Origin: Caulobacter sp. RHG1
GTDB taxonomy: Bacteria; Pseudomonadota; Alphaproteobacteria; Caulobacterales; Caulobacteraceae
Direction: 5' to 3'
DNA: 64,000 nt
NCBI RefSeq assembly: GCF_013181195.1
Contig: NZ_SMZP01000003.1
Coordinates: forward strand, 620,001-684,000
Under the pieces are notes generated by a model. That model had not been told where the DNA came from, did no database searches, and saw only the letters and a program-made list of their open reading frames with translations. Every line of letters begins with the position of its first letter. Position 1 is the stretch's first letter. Positions 1-11,009 of this stretch are shown here, piece after piece. The position numbers were made by a program, and so were the translations under genes.

Positions 1-261
1 GCGCGGTTCCTGTCGCGTCAGGTGCGCGCGGCCGACCCTGAACTGCCGCTGGCCTATCTGACCCACGGCGAGAACGATGACCTGTGGCGCAGCTTCGTGG
101 CCTGGATGGAGGCGATCCCCAAAGTCGGGTTTCGGACAGACGAGGCCGAGGCAGGCGCGCGATATGCGTTCCAGCGTTTTTCGGAGGCCTTCGAGAGCGC
201 CAAGTCCGGTGTCGCGTCTGGAGTAGCCAATGACCAAGCCGGAAGCCATGTCCGGATTTGA
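1..261 (+). CDS. Heme oxygenase-like protein, C-terminal fragment (biliverdin supply)
   Basis: The reading frame is open from base 1, so the gene starts upstream of the window; a GTG at 22 is internal and not a credible start. The visible 86 residues look like the end of a bacterial heme oxygenase: a short segment resembling the helix after the distal glycine-rich region (RFLSRQ), then a Trp/Phe-rich helical stretch (LWRSFVAWMEAI). The stop overlaps the start of the bacteriophytochrome gene by 32 bases. Heme oxygenases next to bacteriophytochromes (BphO-BphP) make the biliverdin chromophore, so this context strengthens a weak family call. The heme-ligand His would lie outside the window. Confidence 0.65.
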   Translation, partial: ARFLSRQVRAADPELPLAYLTHGENDDLWRSFVAWMEAIPKVGFRTDEAEAGARYAFQRFSEAFESAKSGVASGVANDQAGSHVRI

Positions 262-2764
262 AGTCGACCTGACCAACTGCGATCGCGAGCCGATCCACGT
301 GCTCGGCTCGGTCCAGCCGTTCGGCTTCCTGCTGGCCGTCAATTCCGACTGGATCGTGGTTCACGCCTCGACCTCGGCTCTGCGCTATCTGGGCGTCACG
401 GTCGATGACCTGCTGGGCAAGCCGCTGGCGCAGCTGCTGAACGGCCATGCGCTGCACAACATCCGCGGCCGCCTGCAGATCATGCGCGGCGCGGACGCCG
501 TCGAGCGGATGTTCGGCGTCGCCCTGACCGACGGCGGCGAGGACTTCGATCTCGCCCTGCACTATTCCGGCCGCCTGCTGGTCATCGAGGCCGAGCCCAG
601 CCAAGCCGACGCCCTGATCGAGGCGGCTTCGGCCGTGCGCTCGATGACCACGCGGATCGCCGCGCGGCCCAATTTCGACGAGTTCTGCCACGAGGCCGCC
701 CGCCAGGTCCGCGCCCTGACCGAATTCGACCGGGTGATGGTCTATCGCTTTGGCCACGACGGCGCGGGTGAGGTGATCGCCGAGTCGGTGCGTCCGGGCA
801 TCGGCTCGTTCCTGGGCCAGCGCTATCCGGCCTCGGACATCCCCGTGCAGGCCCGCGCCCTCTACGAACGCAGCTGGCTGCGGATCATCGCCGACGTCGA
901 CGCCGAGGTCTCGCAGATCATCCCGCCGGTCAGCGTCACGGGCGAGCCCGTCGACCTGTCGATGAGCATGCTGCGGGCCGTCTCGCCGATCCATCTCGAA
1001 TATCTGCGCAACATGGGCGTGGCCGCCTCGCTGTCGATCTCGATCCTGCGCGACGGCAAGTTGTGGGGGCTGTTCGCCTGCCATCACTACGCCCCGCGCC
1101 ACATCAGCTACGAGCGCCGCACGGCCGCCGAGCTGTTTGGCCAGCTGTTCTCCCTGACCCTGGAGAGCCGCGAGCGCGAGCATGAAGCCCGGCGGATGAC
1201 CGAGGCCCGGGCCCTGCACGACCGGATGATGAGCGCGGTGGTCGCAGCCCCCCAGGGCGCCGACAGCCTGACGCCGTTCCTGGACGACCTGTGCCGCCTG
1301 GTGGGTTGCGACGGCCTGGCCCTGTGGCTGGAAGGGCGGCTGACCCTGCGCGACTCCACGCCCGACGCCAGCGATGTCCACCAGCTGATCCGCCTGCTGC
1401 GCGACAAGGACACCCACTCGGTCTTCGCCACCCACGAGATCGGCGCGATGCTGCCCTCTGCGGCGGCCTGGTCGGCGAAGGCGTCGGGCCTGATGGCCGT
1501 GCCGCTGTCGCGGGCTCCGCGCGACTACCTGCTGTTCTTCCGCAAGGAGGAGGCCAAGACGGTGGTCTGGGCGGGCAAGCCGGCCAAGCTGGTGCAGGTC
1601 GGGCCGCTGGGCGACCGCCTGACCCCGCGCAAGAGCTTCGAGGCCTGGGAAGAGACGATGCGCGGCCAGAGCCGGCCATGGACTCCGGTCGAGAAGTCGC
1701 TCGCCGAGAGCCTGCGCGCCAGCCTGCTGGAGATCGTCTTCCGCCTGACCGACCTGGCCGACGAAGAGCGCCAGCGCGCCAACCAGCGCCAGGAATTGCT
1801 GATCGCCGAGCTGAACCACCGGGTGCGCAACATCCTCGGTTTGATCCGTGGTCTCATCAGTCAGAGCAAGGCCGGGGTCGGCAGCGTCGAGGAGTTCGCC
1901 GAGGTGGTCGGCGGCCGCGTTCAGGCCCTGGCCCGCGCCCATGACCAGATCACCCGCCACCAGTGGGGACCGGGCGCGCTCAGCGACCTGATCATCGCCG
2001 AGGCCGAGGCCTATCTGTCCGGCAAGGCCGAGCGGGTGAGATTGAACGGCGCGCCGACGGCCCTGGCCCCGGACGCCTTCTCGATCCTGTCGCTGGTGAT
2101 CCACGAGCTGATGACCAACTCGGCCAAGTACGGCGCCCTGTGCGACGCGCGCGGCAAGGTGACGATCGACTGGGCCCGCGATGCGCGCGGCGACCTGATC
2201 ATCGACTGGCGCGAGCGCGACGGCCCACTGGTCAAGCCGCCTACCCGGCGCGGTTTCGGCTCGACCATCATCGAGCACTCGATCCCACACGACCTGAACG
2301 GCGAGGTCGATCTCGACTACCGCCCCGAGGGCTTCCAGGCCCGCATCCGTATCCCGGGGCGCTACGTCACGACCGAGGGCGTCGCGGTGTCCAAGACCCA
2401 CGCCCGTCGAACCGAGACGCCGGTGCGCGCGCCCGAGCGCATGCTGGTCCTCGAGGACAACATGATCATCGCCCTCGACCTGGAGGACATGCTGACGCGC
2501 ATCGGCGTCAAGCACGTGATTGTCGCCTCCAGCGTCTCCCAGGCCCTGGAATATCTGGCCGAGGAGAAGCCGCCGTTCGCGATCCTGGACGTCAATCTGG
2601 GGGCTGAGACCAGCTTCCCGGTGGCCGAGGCTCTGCAAGACCTGGGCGTACCGTTCGCCTTCGGCACCGGCTTTGGCGACAGCGCCGCCTTCCCCGAGCG
2701 CTTCCGCGACATCCCGGTGCTGCAGAAGCCCTACAGCGCCGAGAGCGTCGCGGGGCTGTTCTAG
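230..2764 (+). CDS. bphP: Bacteriophytochrome HWE histidine kinase with C-terminal receiver
   Basis: This is an 844-residue red/far-red photoreceptor kinase. The N-terminal PAS region carries the biliverdin-binding Cys17 in the NCDREPIH context; the GAF domain has the PASDIP motif (about residue 205) and the FACHH chromophore-pocket motif (about 283-287). The PHY domain keeps the PRKSF tongue motif near 466. The kinase is of the HWE type: His530 in LNHRVRN, an N-box HELMTNSAKYG, and a WRERDGP segment. A receiver domain follows (about 740-844), with acceptor Asp787 in ILDVNLG and a KPYS lysine. It overlaps the heme oxygenase gene, which would supply its chromophore. The fused receiver may be an intramolecular phosphate sink or output. 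Confidence 0.95.
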   Translation: MTKPEAMSGFEVDLTNCDREPIHVLGSVQPFGFLLAVNSDWIVVHASTSALRYLGVTVDDLLGKPLAQLLNGHALHNIRGRLQIMRGADAVERMFGVALTDGGEDFDLALHYSGRLLVIEAEPSQADALIEAASAVRSMTTRIAARPNFDEFCHEAARQVRALTEFDRVMVYRFGHDGAGEVIAESVRPGIGSFLGQRYPASDIPVQARALYERSWLRIIADVDAEVSQIIPPVSVTGEPVDLSMSMLRAVSPIHLEYLRNMGVAASLSISILRDGKLWGLFACHHYAPRHISYERRTAAELFGQLFSLTLESREREHEARRMTEARALHDRMMSAVVAAPQGADSLTPFLDDLCRLVGCDGLALWLEGRLTLRDSTPDASDVHQLIRLLRDKDTHSVFATHEIGAMLPSAAAWSAKASGLMAVPLSRAPRDYLLFFRKEEAKTVVWAGKPAKLVQVGPLGDRLTPRKSFEAWEETMRGQSRPWTPVEKSLAESLRASLLEIVFRLTDLADEERQRANQRQELLIAELNHRVRNILGLIRGLISQSKAGVGSVEEFAEVVGGRVQALARAHDQITRHQWGPGALSDLIIAEAEAYLSGKAERVRLNGAPTALAPDAFSILSLVIHELMTNSAKYGALCDARGKVTIDWARDARGDLIIDWRERDGPLVKPPTRRGFGSTIIEHSIPHDLNGEVDLDYRPEGFQARIRIPGRYVTTEGVAVSKTHARRTETPVRAPERMLVLEDNMIIALDLEDMLTRIGVKHVIVASSVSQALEYLAEEKPPFAILDVNLGAETSFPVAEALQDLGVPFAFGTGFGDSAAFPERFRDIPVLQKPYSAESVAGLF

Positions 2765-3010
2765 CTACTTGTGCGCCACGACCCAGGCGGCGAGACCCAC
2801 GAACAGCACCAGGGCCAGCACCCGCGCGATCCAGGGCGCGGTGACGAACAGGCCGAGCACCGTGAAGCCGGACTTCACCGCGTCAGGGCGGGTCAGGGCG
2901 TCCTTGAACGTGCCGCCGCGCTGAGCGGCTATGGGATGGCCGCAGCCGGGGCAGGTCGGGGCGGCTTCCGACACCTGACGGGCGCAGGCGGGACAGGCGA
3001 TCAGGGCCAT
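2765..3010 (-). CDS. Small zinc-ribbon membrane protein
   Basis: This 81-residue protein opens with a zinc ribbon of two CxxC knuckles (CPAC at 6-9 and CPGC at 19-22) and ends with a hydrophobic segment of about 20 residues near the C-terminus (VLALVLFVGLAAWVV), so it is probably membrane-anchored with a cytosolic metal-binding head. It is the last gene of a three-gene minus-strand operon, starting 2 bases after the stop of the OmpA-like gene. It converges on bphP, with the two stop codons adjacent. The substrate or partner cannot be told; such ribbons often just stabilise a fold or contact other proteins. Confidence 0.75.
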   Translation of the reverse strand: MALIACPACARQVSEAAPTCPGCGHPIAAQRGGTFKDALTRPDAVKSGFTVLGLFVTAPWIARVLALVLFVGLAAWVVAHK

Positions 3011-3012
3011 GC

Positions 3013-3648
3013 TCAGGCTCCAGCGTTCGGCGTGATGCGGATTTCGACGCGACGGTTCTTCTGGCGACCATCCGGATCGTCGCTTCCATCGGCATGGGCA
3101 TTGGGCGCGACGGGCTGTTTCTCGCCGAAGCCTTCGGCCGTCAGCGCGCGGCCGGCGGGTCCGGCCAGGCGGTCGGCGACGGCCTTGGCCCGGCGCAGCG
3201 ACAGCGCGTCGTTATAGGCGTCGTCGCCCTTGGAGTCGGTGTGACCGCCGATCGTCACCTGGGCGGTCGGATAGCTCTTCAGCACCTCGGCCGCCTTGAC
3301 CAGGGCCGGCTCGGCGTCGGGGCGGATCGTCGCCTTGTCGAAGTCGAACAGCACGTCAGCCGGCAGGTCGACGACGATCGTTCCCTCGCTGCGGCGAGCA
3401 TTGAGTTCGGTCAGCAGGGTGCGGGTGGTTTCGATGCGGGCGGGCGCGACCTCGGACGCCACGAACACGCTGGAGAGCGTGCTGTCGGGACCGGCCTTCT
3501 CGAAGGTCGAGCGTGGGGCATTCCCCGTCCGCTCGAAGGTCGAGGCCATGCCGATGGCGCTGCCCTTCATCGTCCGCACCCGAACCTCGGCGCTGGCGAG
3601 GCCAGGGACCGTCGCCAGGGCGACGACGGTCAGGATCAGCGACCTCAT
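3013..3648 (-). CDS. OmpA-family peptidoglycan-associated protein
   Basis: This 211-residue protein has a cleavable signal peptide (residues 1 to about 20, ending ASA) and a C-terminal OmpA domain (about 95-205). The domain shows the expected strand (VLFDFDKATI), the peptidoglycan-contact motif GHTDSKGDDAYNDALSLRRA, and a closing QKNRRVEI segment with the binding arginines. There is no N-terminal beta-barrel, and the 70-residue middle section is not recognised. It should sit in the periplasm and hold the envelope to peptidoglycan. Its ATG overlaps the stop of the upstream lipoprotein by 4 bases (ATGA), so the two are co-translated. Confidence 0.85.
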   Translation of the reverse strand: MRSLILTVVALATVPGLASAEVRVRTMKGSAIGMASTFERTGNAPRSTFEKAGPDSTLSSVFVASEVAPARIETTRTLLTELNARRSEGTIVVDLPADVLFDFDKATIRPDAEPALVKAAEVLKSYPTAQVTIGGHTDSKGDDAYNDALSLRRAKAVADRLAGPAGRALTAEGFGEKQPVAPNAHADGSDDPDGRQKNRRVEIRITPNAGA

Positions 3649-4187
3649 CCAGCGGCCCCGGCGTTCAGCGGAACATCCAGGCGCAGGAACGGGCCGATGA
3701 TGCTGTCGGAGGTCGAGCCCTCGTTGAACACCACGGTGATCTTCTGGGCGTCGCGGGGGACAGCGCCCATGAACACCAGGCGGCCGTTCATGGTGTCGCC
3801 GTTGACGATGTTCATGTTGGGATTGCCCTCGGGCGCCTTGAGCATGAGTTTCTGGCCGCCGGGCAGCTGGATGTAGGTCGGGTTGGTGGCCATCTCGACG
3901 TTATTGGTCGCCTTGCCGGCGAACGAGATGCTGACATCCAGCACCGTGGCGTCCTCGGCTAGGTCGACGCTCTTGACCCGCACCGTGGCGCCGACCTCGG
4001 TCACGCCCTGGACGTCGACCGCAACGGTGCGCGTCTGGCGCGGCTGGGCGGTGACGGGGGTGCTGGCGGCGGCGGCCGCGGTCGCTTCGGGTGACGTCGT
4101 CGCCTCGTCGGTCTTGTCCTTGGGAGAGCAGGCGGACAGGGCGAGGGCGGACGCCCCCGCGACGAACATCAGGCGAAGGGCGGTCAT
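3645..4187 (-). CDS. Putative lipoprotein of unknown function
   Basis: I chose the ATG at 4187 because GGAG lies 7 bases upstream and it gives a clean lipoprotein signal (hydrophobic core then LSAC, Cys at residue 19). A longer frame to 4265 exists but would bury the signal peptide. After a low-complexity Thr/Ala/Glu linker (about 20-45), the mature part looks like a beta-sandwich of about 130 residues with no family I recognise. It is the first gene of an operon with an OmpA-domain protein and a zinc-ribbon membrane protein, suggesting an envelope complex. Confidence is good that it is a gene and a lipoprotein; function is unknown. Confidence 0.75.
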   Translation of the reverse strand: MTALRLMFVAGASALALSACSPKDKTDEATTSPEATAAAAASTPVTAQPRQTRTVAVDVQGVTEVGATVRVKSVDLAEDATVLDVSISFAGKATNNVEMATNPTYIQLPGGQKLMLKAPEGNPNMNIVNGDTMNGRLVFMGAVPRDAQKITVVFNEGSTSDSIIGPFLRLDVPLNAGAAG

Positions 4188-4289
4188 GAAACGCTCCGTG
4201 GTGGTGAACCCGCCGGCCCACCGCAAAGGTTCGGCCGCGCTCAAGCTCAACTCTCGGAATAGCAAAAGGCTCCGGCGGGAACCGCGCCG

Positions 4290-5936
4290 TCAGTCCGGCG
4301 CCAGGCGGCCGCAGTAGCCGAAGATCACCCCGACCCACGGATGGGCGACCAGCACGCGGAAGCGGTAGACGTCGTCGCGCGCGAAGGTGCGGGCGCGGAT
4401 GCGCGGCGCCCACGCGGCGGGCAGGGCCAGAGGGCCAATCCGCCAGCCTTCAAACTCCCAGGAAAAGCCGCCCGGATAGTCGGCGACGTGGAAGCGGAAG
4501 GTGATTGGTTCGGCCGTTTCCTCGAAGGCGTAGGCGTCCTCGCGCACGGCGGCGATGTGGGAGCGGAAGCGGCGGGCTCCGAACCGCCGGGTCCAGGTTT
4601 CGCCGATGGCCTTGGGCGCGATGTCGACGACCGTCGCGTGGCGGCCGGCTTCGGGCAGGCCCTGGATGAGCCGGATGATGCGCGCCAGGCCGCCGGCGCC
4701 GCGCGCTCGGGCCCAGCCGCTGAGCGTTCGCGCGCCGCCGTCGTGGGCGTGGCGCACCACCTCGGGCAGGCGGGCGACGCGTGACCCTAGGGCGCGGGGG
4801 AAGACGCCTGCAGCGCGTGGCGCGGCGGCGTCGATGCGGGTGCGGATCGGGAACGGCTTCAGCGGCGCCAGCAGATCCTCCATCAGCAGCAGGCCGACGC
4901 AGGCCGCGGCGCGGGGCGGGCCTTGAAGCCGGTCGTCCAGCAGGGCGCGTAGGATCGCCGCGGCCGGGGCGGCCGGCGTGTTCGGCCCGGCGCCGGCCTG
5001 CGCCCACAGTCCCCAGCGCGCGCGGACGGTCTCGCCCTGGGCGTCCTTGCCGACCGCCTCGACGACCATGCCGCCGCGATCGCTGCCGAACCGCGCCAAG
5101 TGGTCGGCGAGACGGCCCAGCAGCGGGGCAAACGGCGACAGCGCACGGACCAGGCCGTTGCGCCGCGCCCAGCCCAGCAGCGCCAGGCCGTGATGGGCCA
5201 GGGAAAGCTCCAGCCCGGCCTCGAACCGTCCGACGTAACGCGGCTTGTACCGGCGCGGCAGCACGTCGAGGTCTGGCGTCTCGGCCAGGGCGACCCAGCG
5301 GCGACCCAGGCCTGGAAACAGTTCCCGGCGCGAGCCGCTCCAGCCCGGCCGGCGCGTCCAGGCCCCGCCTTCGAACACCCGCACCGGCCGTCCCACCCAC
5401 GAGAAGATCGCGGCGACGACGGACGGGCCGCGCGGGGCGTCGGCGCCAGGCGAGATGGCCGTCGTCACCGCGTCGATCCGCGTCCAGCCGGCGGTGAGAC
5501 GATCCAGGGCGGCGGTGCTCAACGCCGGGGTCGAGCTGGCGCCGGTGATCGCCCAGCGCTTCGACGTAGCGGCCGCCTGCGCCATCGCCTCCGGGAACTG
5601 CTCGACAAAGGCGCGGCCGTCGGCGAGATCGACATAGTGCGCGCCGGTCGCCAGGGCGACTTCGGCCAGGCGCAGGTCGCTGGTCTGAAAGGGCCCGGCC
5701 GCGTCGACGACGGCGAAGGGCGCCAGGTCGGCTAAGGCTCCTGGCGCATTGCGGTCGAAGGTCGCGATCTCGATCGTCGCGGGGCCTTGCAGGTGATCGC
5801 GCAGGGCCTCCAGCGGCTCACGTCGTCGGGCGGCCAGCACAAGGATGACATCCGGCCAGCGGTCGATCATCGCGGCCAGGCGCGCGCCGAAGACGCCGCT
5901 GGCGCCGACCACGACGATGCGGCGCGGCGGGCTCAT
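4290..5936 (-). CDS. Saccharopine dehydrogenase-like Rossmann protein with DUF4166
   Basis: I place the start at 5936, where the ATG overlaps the stop of the DCC-family gene by 4 bases and gives [17 protein letters not shown], a Rossmann nucleotide-binding loop at the very N-terminus. Residues 1 to about 330 match the saccharopine dehydrogenase / trans-acting enoyl reductase fold; the last 180 or so resemble DUF4166 (FEGWRIGPLALP, PWVGVIFGYCG). It is 548 residues. Such proteins bind NAD(P) but their substrates are mostly unknown. It ends the acs-DCC-this gene run, so it is probably transcribed with acetyl-CoA synthetase, though that need not mean a shared pathway. Confidence 0.75.
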   Translation of the reverse strand: MSPPRRIVVVGASGVFGARLAAMIDRWPDVILVLAARRREPLEALRDHLQGPATIEIATFDRNAPGALADLAPFAVVDAAGPFQTSDLRLAEVALATGAHYVDLADGRAFVEQFPEAMAQAAATSKRWAITGASSTPALSTAALDRLTAGWTRIDAVTTAISPGADAPRGPSVVAAIFSWVGRPVRVFEGGAWTRRPGWSGSRRELFPGLGRRWVALAETPDLDVLPRRYKPRYVGRFEAGLELSLAHHGLALLGWARRNGLVRALSPFAPLLGRLADHLARFGSDRGGMVVEAVGKDAQGETVRARWGLWAQAGAGPNTPAAPAAAILRALLDDRLQGPPRAAACVGLLLMEDLLAPLKPFPIRTRIDAAAPRAAGVFPRALGSRVARLPEVVRHAHDGGARTLSGWARARGAGGLARIIRLIQGLPEAGRHATVVDIAPKAIGETWTRRFGARRFRSHIAAVREDAYAFEETAEPITFRFHVADYPGGFSWEFEGWRIGPLALPAAWAPRIRARTFARDDVYRFRVLVAHPWVGVIFGYCGRLAPD

Positions 5937-6354
5937 TCCAGCACGAACCGCGCCCGCTGGGCTGGCGTCGGGACCATGCAGCGGTCCTTCTTGCCCATCA
6001 GCCGATAGCGGTTGGCGGCGATCCAATCATAAGCCCTGTCGGTCGCGCGACGGGGCAGGCGGTCGACGACGGCCAGCCAGCGCCACGGCGCAGGCATGCG
6101 GCGCAGCAAGGCCCCAATGGCGGCGGTCTTGGTCAGCGGCCGGCCGTGGTCGAAGAACAGGAAGCTCTCGGGCGTGTCCGGGTCCAGGCCATGATCCAGC
6201 GCCAGCCGCCGGCCATAGTGCGACTGGATCGGCGTGAAGCGGATCACGCCGTCCCGATCCAGGGCCAGCACGGCCTGCACCGAGCCCGTACAGAAATTGC
6301 AGACGCCGTCGAACAGCCAGAGGCCGTCGACAGGCGCTGCAAGGGGCTCCTGGG

Positions 6355-6358
<4 letters not shown>
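5933..6358 (-). CDS. Thiol-disulfide oxidoreductase-like DCC (DUF393) protein
   Basis: A frame extending upstream to 6619 exists, but that part is antisense-like filler over acs. The real start is the GTG at 6358, which overlaps the acs stop as GTGA. The 141-residue product begins close to the family's signature LFDGVCNFC, with the CxxC of a thioredoxin-like redox site near residue 20. The family is named DCC after its conserved Asp and two Cys. The chemistry is presumed thiol-disulfide exchange but is not established. It sits between acs and the saccharopine-dehydrogenase-like gene in one translationally coupled unit. Confidence 0.8.
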
Positions 6359-8292
<1,934 letters not shown>

Positions 8293-8417
8293 CAGCCGCT
8301 ACTCCCTTTAGGCTTATATCGTTGGTCGCCGAGATAGGCGATGCCGACCGCACGGCGCAAGAAGACCACTGGGGTTTCTCACGTCGCTACGATCGGCAGG
8401 TCTTAGTTAGGGTAGGA

Positions 8418-9938
8418 TCAGAAGAAGCCCAGGGCCTTGGGGCTGTAGCTGACCAGCAGGTTCTTGGTCTGCTGGTAGTGGTCCAGCATCATCTTGTGGG
8501 TCTCGCGGCCCACGCCCGACTGCTTGTAGCCGCCGAAGGCCGCGTGGGCCGGATAGGCGTGGTAGCAGTTGGTCCAGACGCGGCCGGCCTCGATGCCCCG
8601 GCCGAAGCGATAGGCGCGGGCGCCGTCGCGGGTCCACACCCCGGCCCCGAGACCGAAGTTGGTGTCATTCGCGATGGCCAGCGCCTCTTCCTCGGTCTTG
8701 AAGGTGGTCACGGCCAGCACCGGGCCGAAGATCTCCTCCTGGAAGATCCGCATCTTGTTGTGGCCCTCGAACACGGTCGGCTCGACATAGTAGCCGTCGG
8801 CCAGCTGGCCCGGCAGGATCTTGCGCTTGCCGCCGGCCAGCAGCTTGGCGCCTTCGTTCTGGCCGATGTCCATATAGCCGAGGATCTTGTTCAGCTGCTC
8901 TTCCGACGCCTGGGCGCCGATCATGGTGGCGGGGTCGAGCGGGCTGCCCTGGACCACGGCGTTGACGCGCTTCAGCGCCTTTTCCATGAACCGCTCGTAG
9001 ATCGACTCCTGGACCAGCGCCCGGCTGGGACAAGTGCAGACCTCGCCCTGATTGAGGGCGAACATGGTGAAGCCCTCCAGGGCCTTGTCGAGATAGTCGT
9101 CGTCTTCGCGGGCCACGTCGTCGAAGAAGATGTTCGGCGACTTGCCGCCCAGCTCCAGGGTCACCGGGATCAGGTTCTGGCTGGCGTATTGCATGATCAG
9201 CCGGCCGGTCGAGGTCTCGCCGGTGAAGGCGATCTTGGCGATGCGCGGGCTGGAGGCGAGCGGCTTGCCGGCCTCGACGCCGAAGCCGTTGACGATGTTC
9301 AGCACGCCGGCGGGCAGCAGGTCGCCGATCAGCTCGGCCCAGACCATGATCGAGGCCGGGGTCTGTTCGGCGGGTTTCAGCACCACGCAGTTGCCGGCGG
9401 CGAGCGCGGGCGCCAGCTTCCAGCAGGCCATCAGCAGCGGGAAGTTCCACGGGATGATCTGGCCGACCACGCCCAGCGGCTCGTGGAAGTGATAGGCGAT
9501 GGTGTCGTGGTCGATCTCGGAGATCGAGCCTTCCTGCGAGCGCAGGCAGCCGGCGAAGTAGCGAAAGTGGTCGATGGCCAGCGGAATGTCGGCGGCCAGG
9601 GTCTCGCGGATCGGCTTGCCGTTGTCCCAGGTCTCGGCGGTGGCCAGGGTCTCGAGGTTCTCCTCCATGCGGTCGGCGATGCGCAGCAGGATGCGCGAAC
9701 GCTCGCCGGCGGGGGTCTTGCCCCAGGCGGCCTTGGCGGCGTGGGCGGAGTCCAGGGCGCGCTCGATGTCGACGTCCTGCGAACGGGCGATCTCGCAGAT
9801 CTTCTGGCCGTGGATCGGCGAGCTGTTGTCGAAGTAGCGGCCGTCGGCCGGGGCGACCCACTGGCCGCCGATGAAGTTGTCGTAGCGGGCCTTGAACGGC
9901 GGGCGCGACAGCGAGTCGATGAACTCGGGCTTGGTCAT
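8418..9938 (-). CDS. NAD-dependent aldehyde dehydrogenase (acetaldehyde type)
   Basis: I start this at ATG 9938, which has GGAGG 6 bases upstream; a frame reaching 9968 has no ribosome site. The 506-residue product oxidises aldehydes to acids with [11 protein letters not shown] (general-base Glu near 260) and the catalytic cysteine in GEVCTCPSR (near 299) are both present. The sequence resembles the ExaC/AldB subgroup used for acetaldehyde from ethanol. Acs lies directly downstream on the same strand, 125 bases away, so acetate made here could be activated. A perfect 8+8 inverted repeat in front of this gene and behind the AcoR-like gene is a probable operator. Confidence 0.93.
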   Translation of the reverse strand: MTKPEFIDSLSRPPFKARYDNFIGGQWVAPADGRYFDNSSPIHGQKICEIARSQDVDIERALDSAHAAKAAWGKTPAGERSRILLRIADRMEENLETLATAETWDNGKPIRETLAADIPLAIDHFRYFAGCLRSQEGSISEIDHDTIAYHFHEPLGVVGQIIPWNFPLLMACWKLAPALAAGNCVVLKPAEQTPASIMVWAELIGDLLPAGVLNIVNGFGVEAGKPLASSPRIAKIAFTGETSTGRLIMQYASQNLIPVTLELGGKSPNIFFDDVAREDDDYLDKALEGFTMFALNQGEVCTCPSRALVQESIYERFMEKALKRVNAVVQGSPLDPATMIGAQASEEQLNKILGYMDIGQNEGAKLLAGGKRKILPGQLADGYYVEPTVFEGHNKMRIFQEEIFGPVLAVTTFKTEEEALAIANDTNFGLGAGVWTRDGARAYRFGRGIEAGRVWTNCYHAYPAHAAFGGYKQSGVGRETHKMMLDHYQQTKNLLVSYSPKALGFF

Positions 9939-10030
9939 GGCTTCCTCCATGCGCCTGTGCGGCGTCATTGGAGTCAGATTGGCCCTGTCCTTGATCTGCG
10001 GCGCCCCTCGGCCATGGGGGCTCCTGGCGA

Positions 10031-10050
10031 CTGTCTCAGATGTGAGACAG
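10031..10050. promoter_or_regulatory. Perfect inverted repeat, candidate operator of the AcoR-like regulator
   Basis: CTGTCTCA-GATG-TGAGACAG is a perfect 8+4+8 palindrome between the aldehyde dehydrogenase start (9938) and the regulator stop (10053). No T-run follows on either strand, so a terminator is less likely. Fis-type helix-turn-helix regulators bind dyads of this size. Control of the aldehyde dehydrogenase by the neighbouring regulator is my inference. Confidence 0.5.
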
Positions 10051-10052
10051 GT

Positions 10053-11009
10053 TCAGTGGAATTCGCGATCCCGGGTCAGGTCCAGACGCTTCATGCGCCG
10101 GTGCAGGGTGGCGCGGGAGAGGCCCAGCAGCGCCGCGGCGGCCGAGACATTGCCGCCGGCCTGGCTCAGCGCGCGGCGGACGGCGGCGCGTTCGGCCCCA
10201 TCCAAGTCGGCCGAGCGATCGGGCGAGGGGAGGCCGCGCTTGATCGCCTCGTCGGTCAGTTTCAGGGCCAGGCGCGCAGCGCGGGTGGCGCCGATCACCA
10301 GGTCGTCGCCGTCCACCGCCAGCATCGGCGCCGAGGCCCGCTCGGCCCCGGTCTCGGGCAGCAGGACGATGCGCGCGCCGGGGAAGGTCTCGCGGAAAGC
10401 CCGCGCCTCGATCCGCCGGGCGGCGTCGGTGACCGCCCGCTCGACCAGGCCGGTGACGCCCTCCAGGCCAGGCCGGCACGAGGAGACGTCCAGTGCGCCC
10501 GCCAGCCGGCCGCCGGCGTCGAACAGCGGCGAGACGGTGCAGGACAGGCCGATATTGCGGGTGTGGAAGTGCTGGTCGCGGTGGATGGTCAGCACCCGCT
10601 GCTCGGTGATGCAGGTGCCGATGCCGTTGGTGCCTTCGCTGGCCTCGCTCCACACCGCGCCCTCCCACAGGCCCCAGCGGCGGAAGACCGCGTCGTCGCT
10701 GGCCATGCCGCGCCGGTCGACCGGCACGCCGTCGGCATTGGTCAGCAGCACGCAGCAGCCGGCGTCGCCGACCGCCTGGAACAGGACGTCCAGATTGTCC
10801 TGCGCGGCCAGCAGCAGGCCGCCCAGCTGCTCGCGGGCGGCGCGCAGTTCGGGACCGGTCAGGGTCTCGGGCGGCTTGCGGTTTTCGGGGTCGAGATGGT
10901 GCTGGGTCAGGCAGCGCCGCCAGGACGCGGCGACCGGCGACAGGGCCGGTGCGGCGCCGTCTCGCAGCACCGACAGCACCCGTTCGGCGTGACGCGCCGT
11001 TGCGGCCAT
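10053..11009 (-). CDS. AcoR-like transcriptional regulator (GAF plus Fis-type HTH, no AAA+ domain)
   Basis: This 318-residue protein matches the ends of AcoR/AcxR-type activators. The N-terminal sensor region carries the family motif EGTNGIGTC (about 122-130) and a GAF-like fold. The C-terminus is a Fis-type helix-turn-helix (GGNVSAAAALLGLSRATLHRRMKRL). The central AAA+ sigma-54 domain is absent: no Walker A and no GAFTGA loop. It therefore cannot remodel sigma-54 polymerase and probably acts as a classical repressor or activator. The ATG has GGGAGG upstream. Its position before aldehyde dehydrogenase and acs suggests it controls C2 metabolism. Confidence 0.85.
   Translation of the reverse strand: MAATARHAERVLSVLRDGAAPALSPVAASWRRCLTQHHLDPENRKPPETLTGPELRAAREQLGGLLLAAQDNLDVLFQAVGDAGCCVLLTNADGVPVDRRGMASDDAVFRRWGLWEGAVWSEASEGTNGIGTCITEQRVLTIHRDQHFHTRNIGLSCTVSPLFDAGGRLAGALDVSSCRPGLEGVTGLVERAVTDAARRIEARAFRETFPGARIVLLPETGAERASAPMLAVDGDDLVIGATRAARLALKLTDEAIKRGLPSPDRSADLDGAERAAVRRALSQAGGNVSAAAALLGLSRATLHRRMKRLDLTRDREFH

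Noticed and set aside
9939..10030. Possible sigma-54 promoter before the aldehyde dehydrogenase
   Set aside because: I looked for GG-N10-GC on the minus strand; the best candidate (TGGCCGAGGGGCGCCGC) has CC instead of GC at -12, and the neighbouring regulator lacks the AAA+ domain needed for sigma-54.
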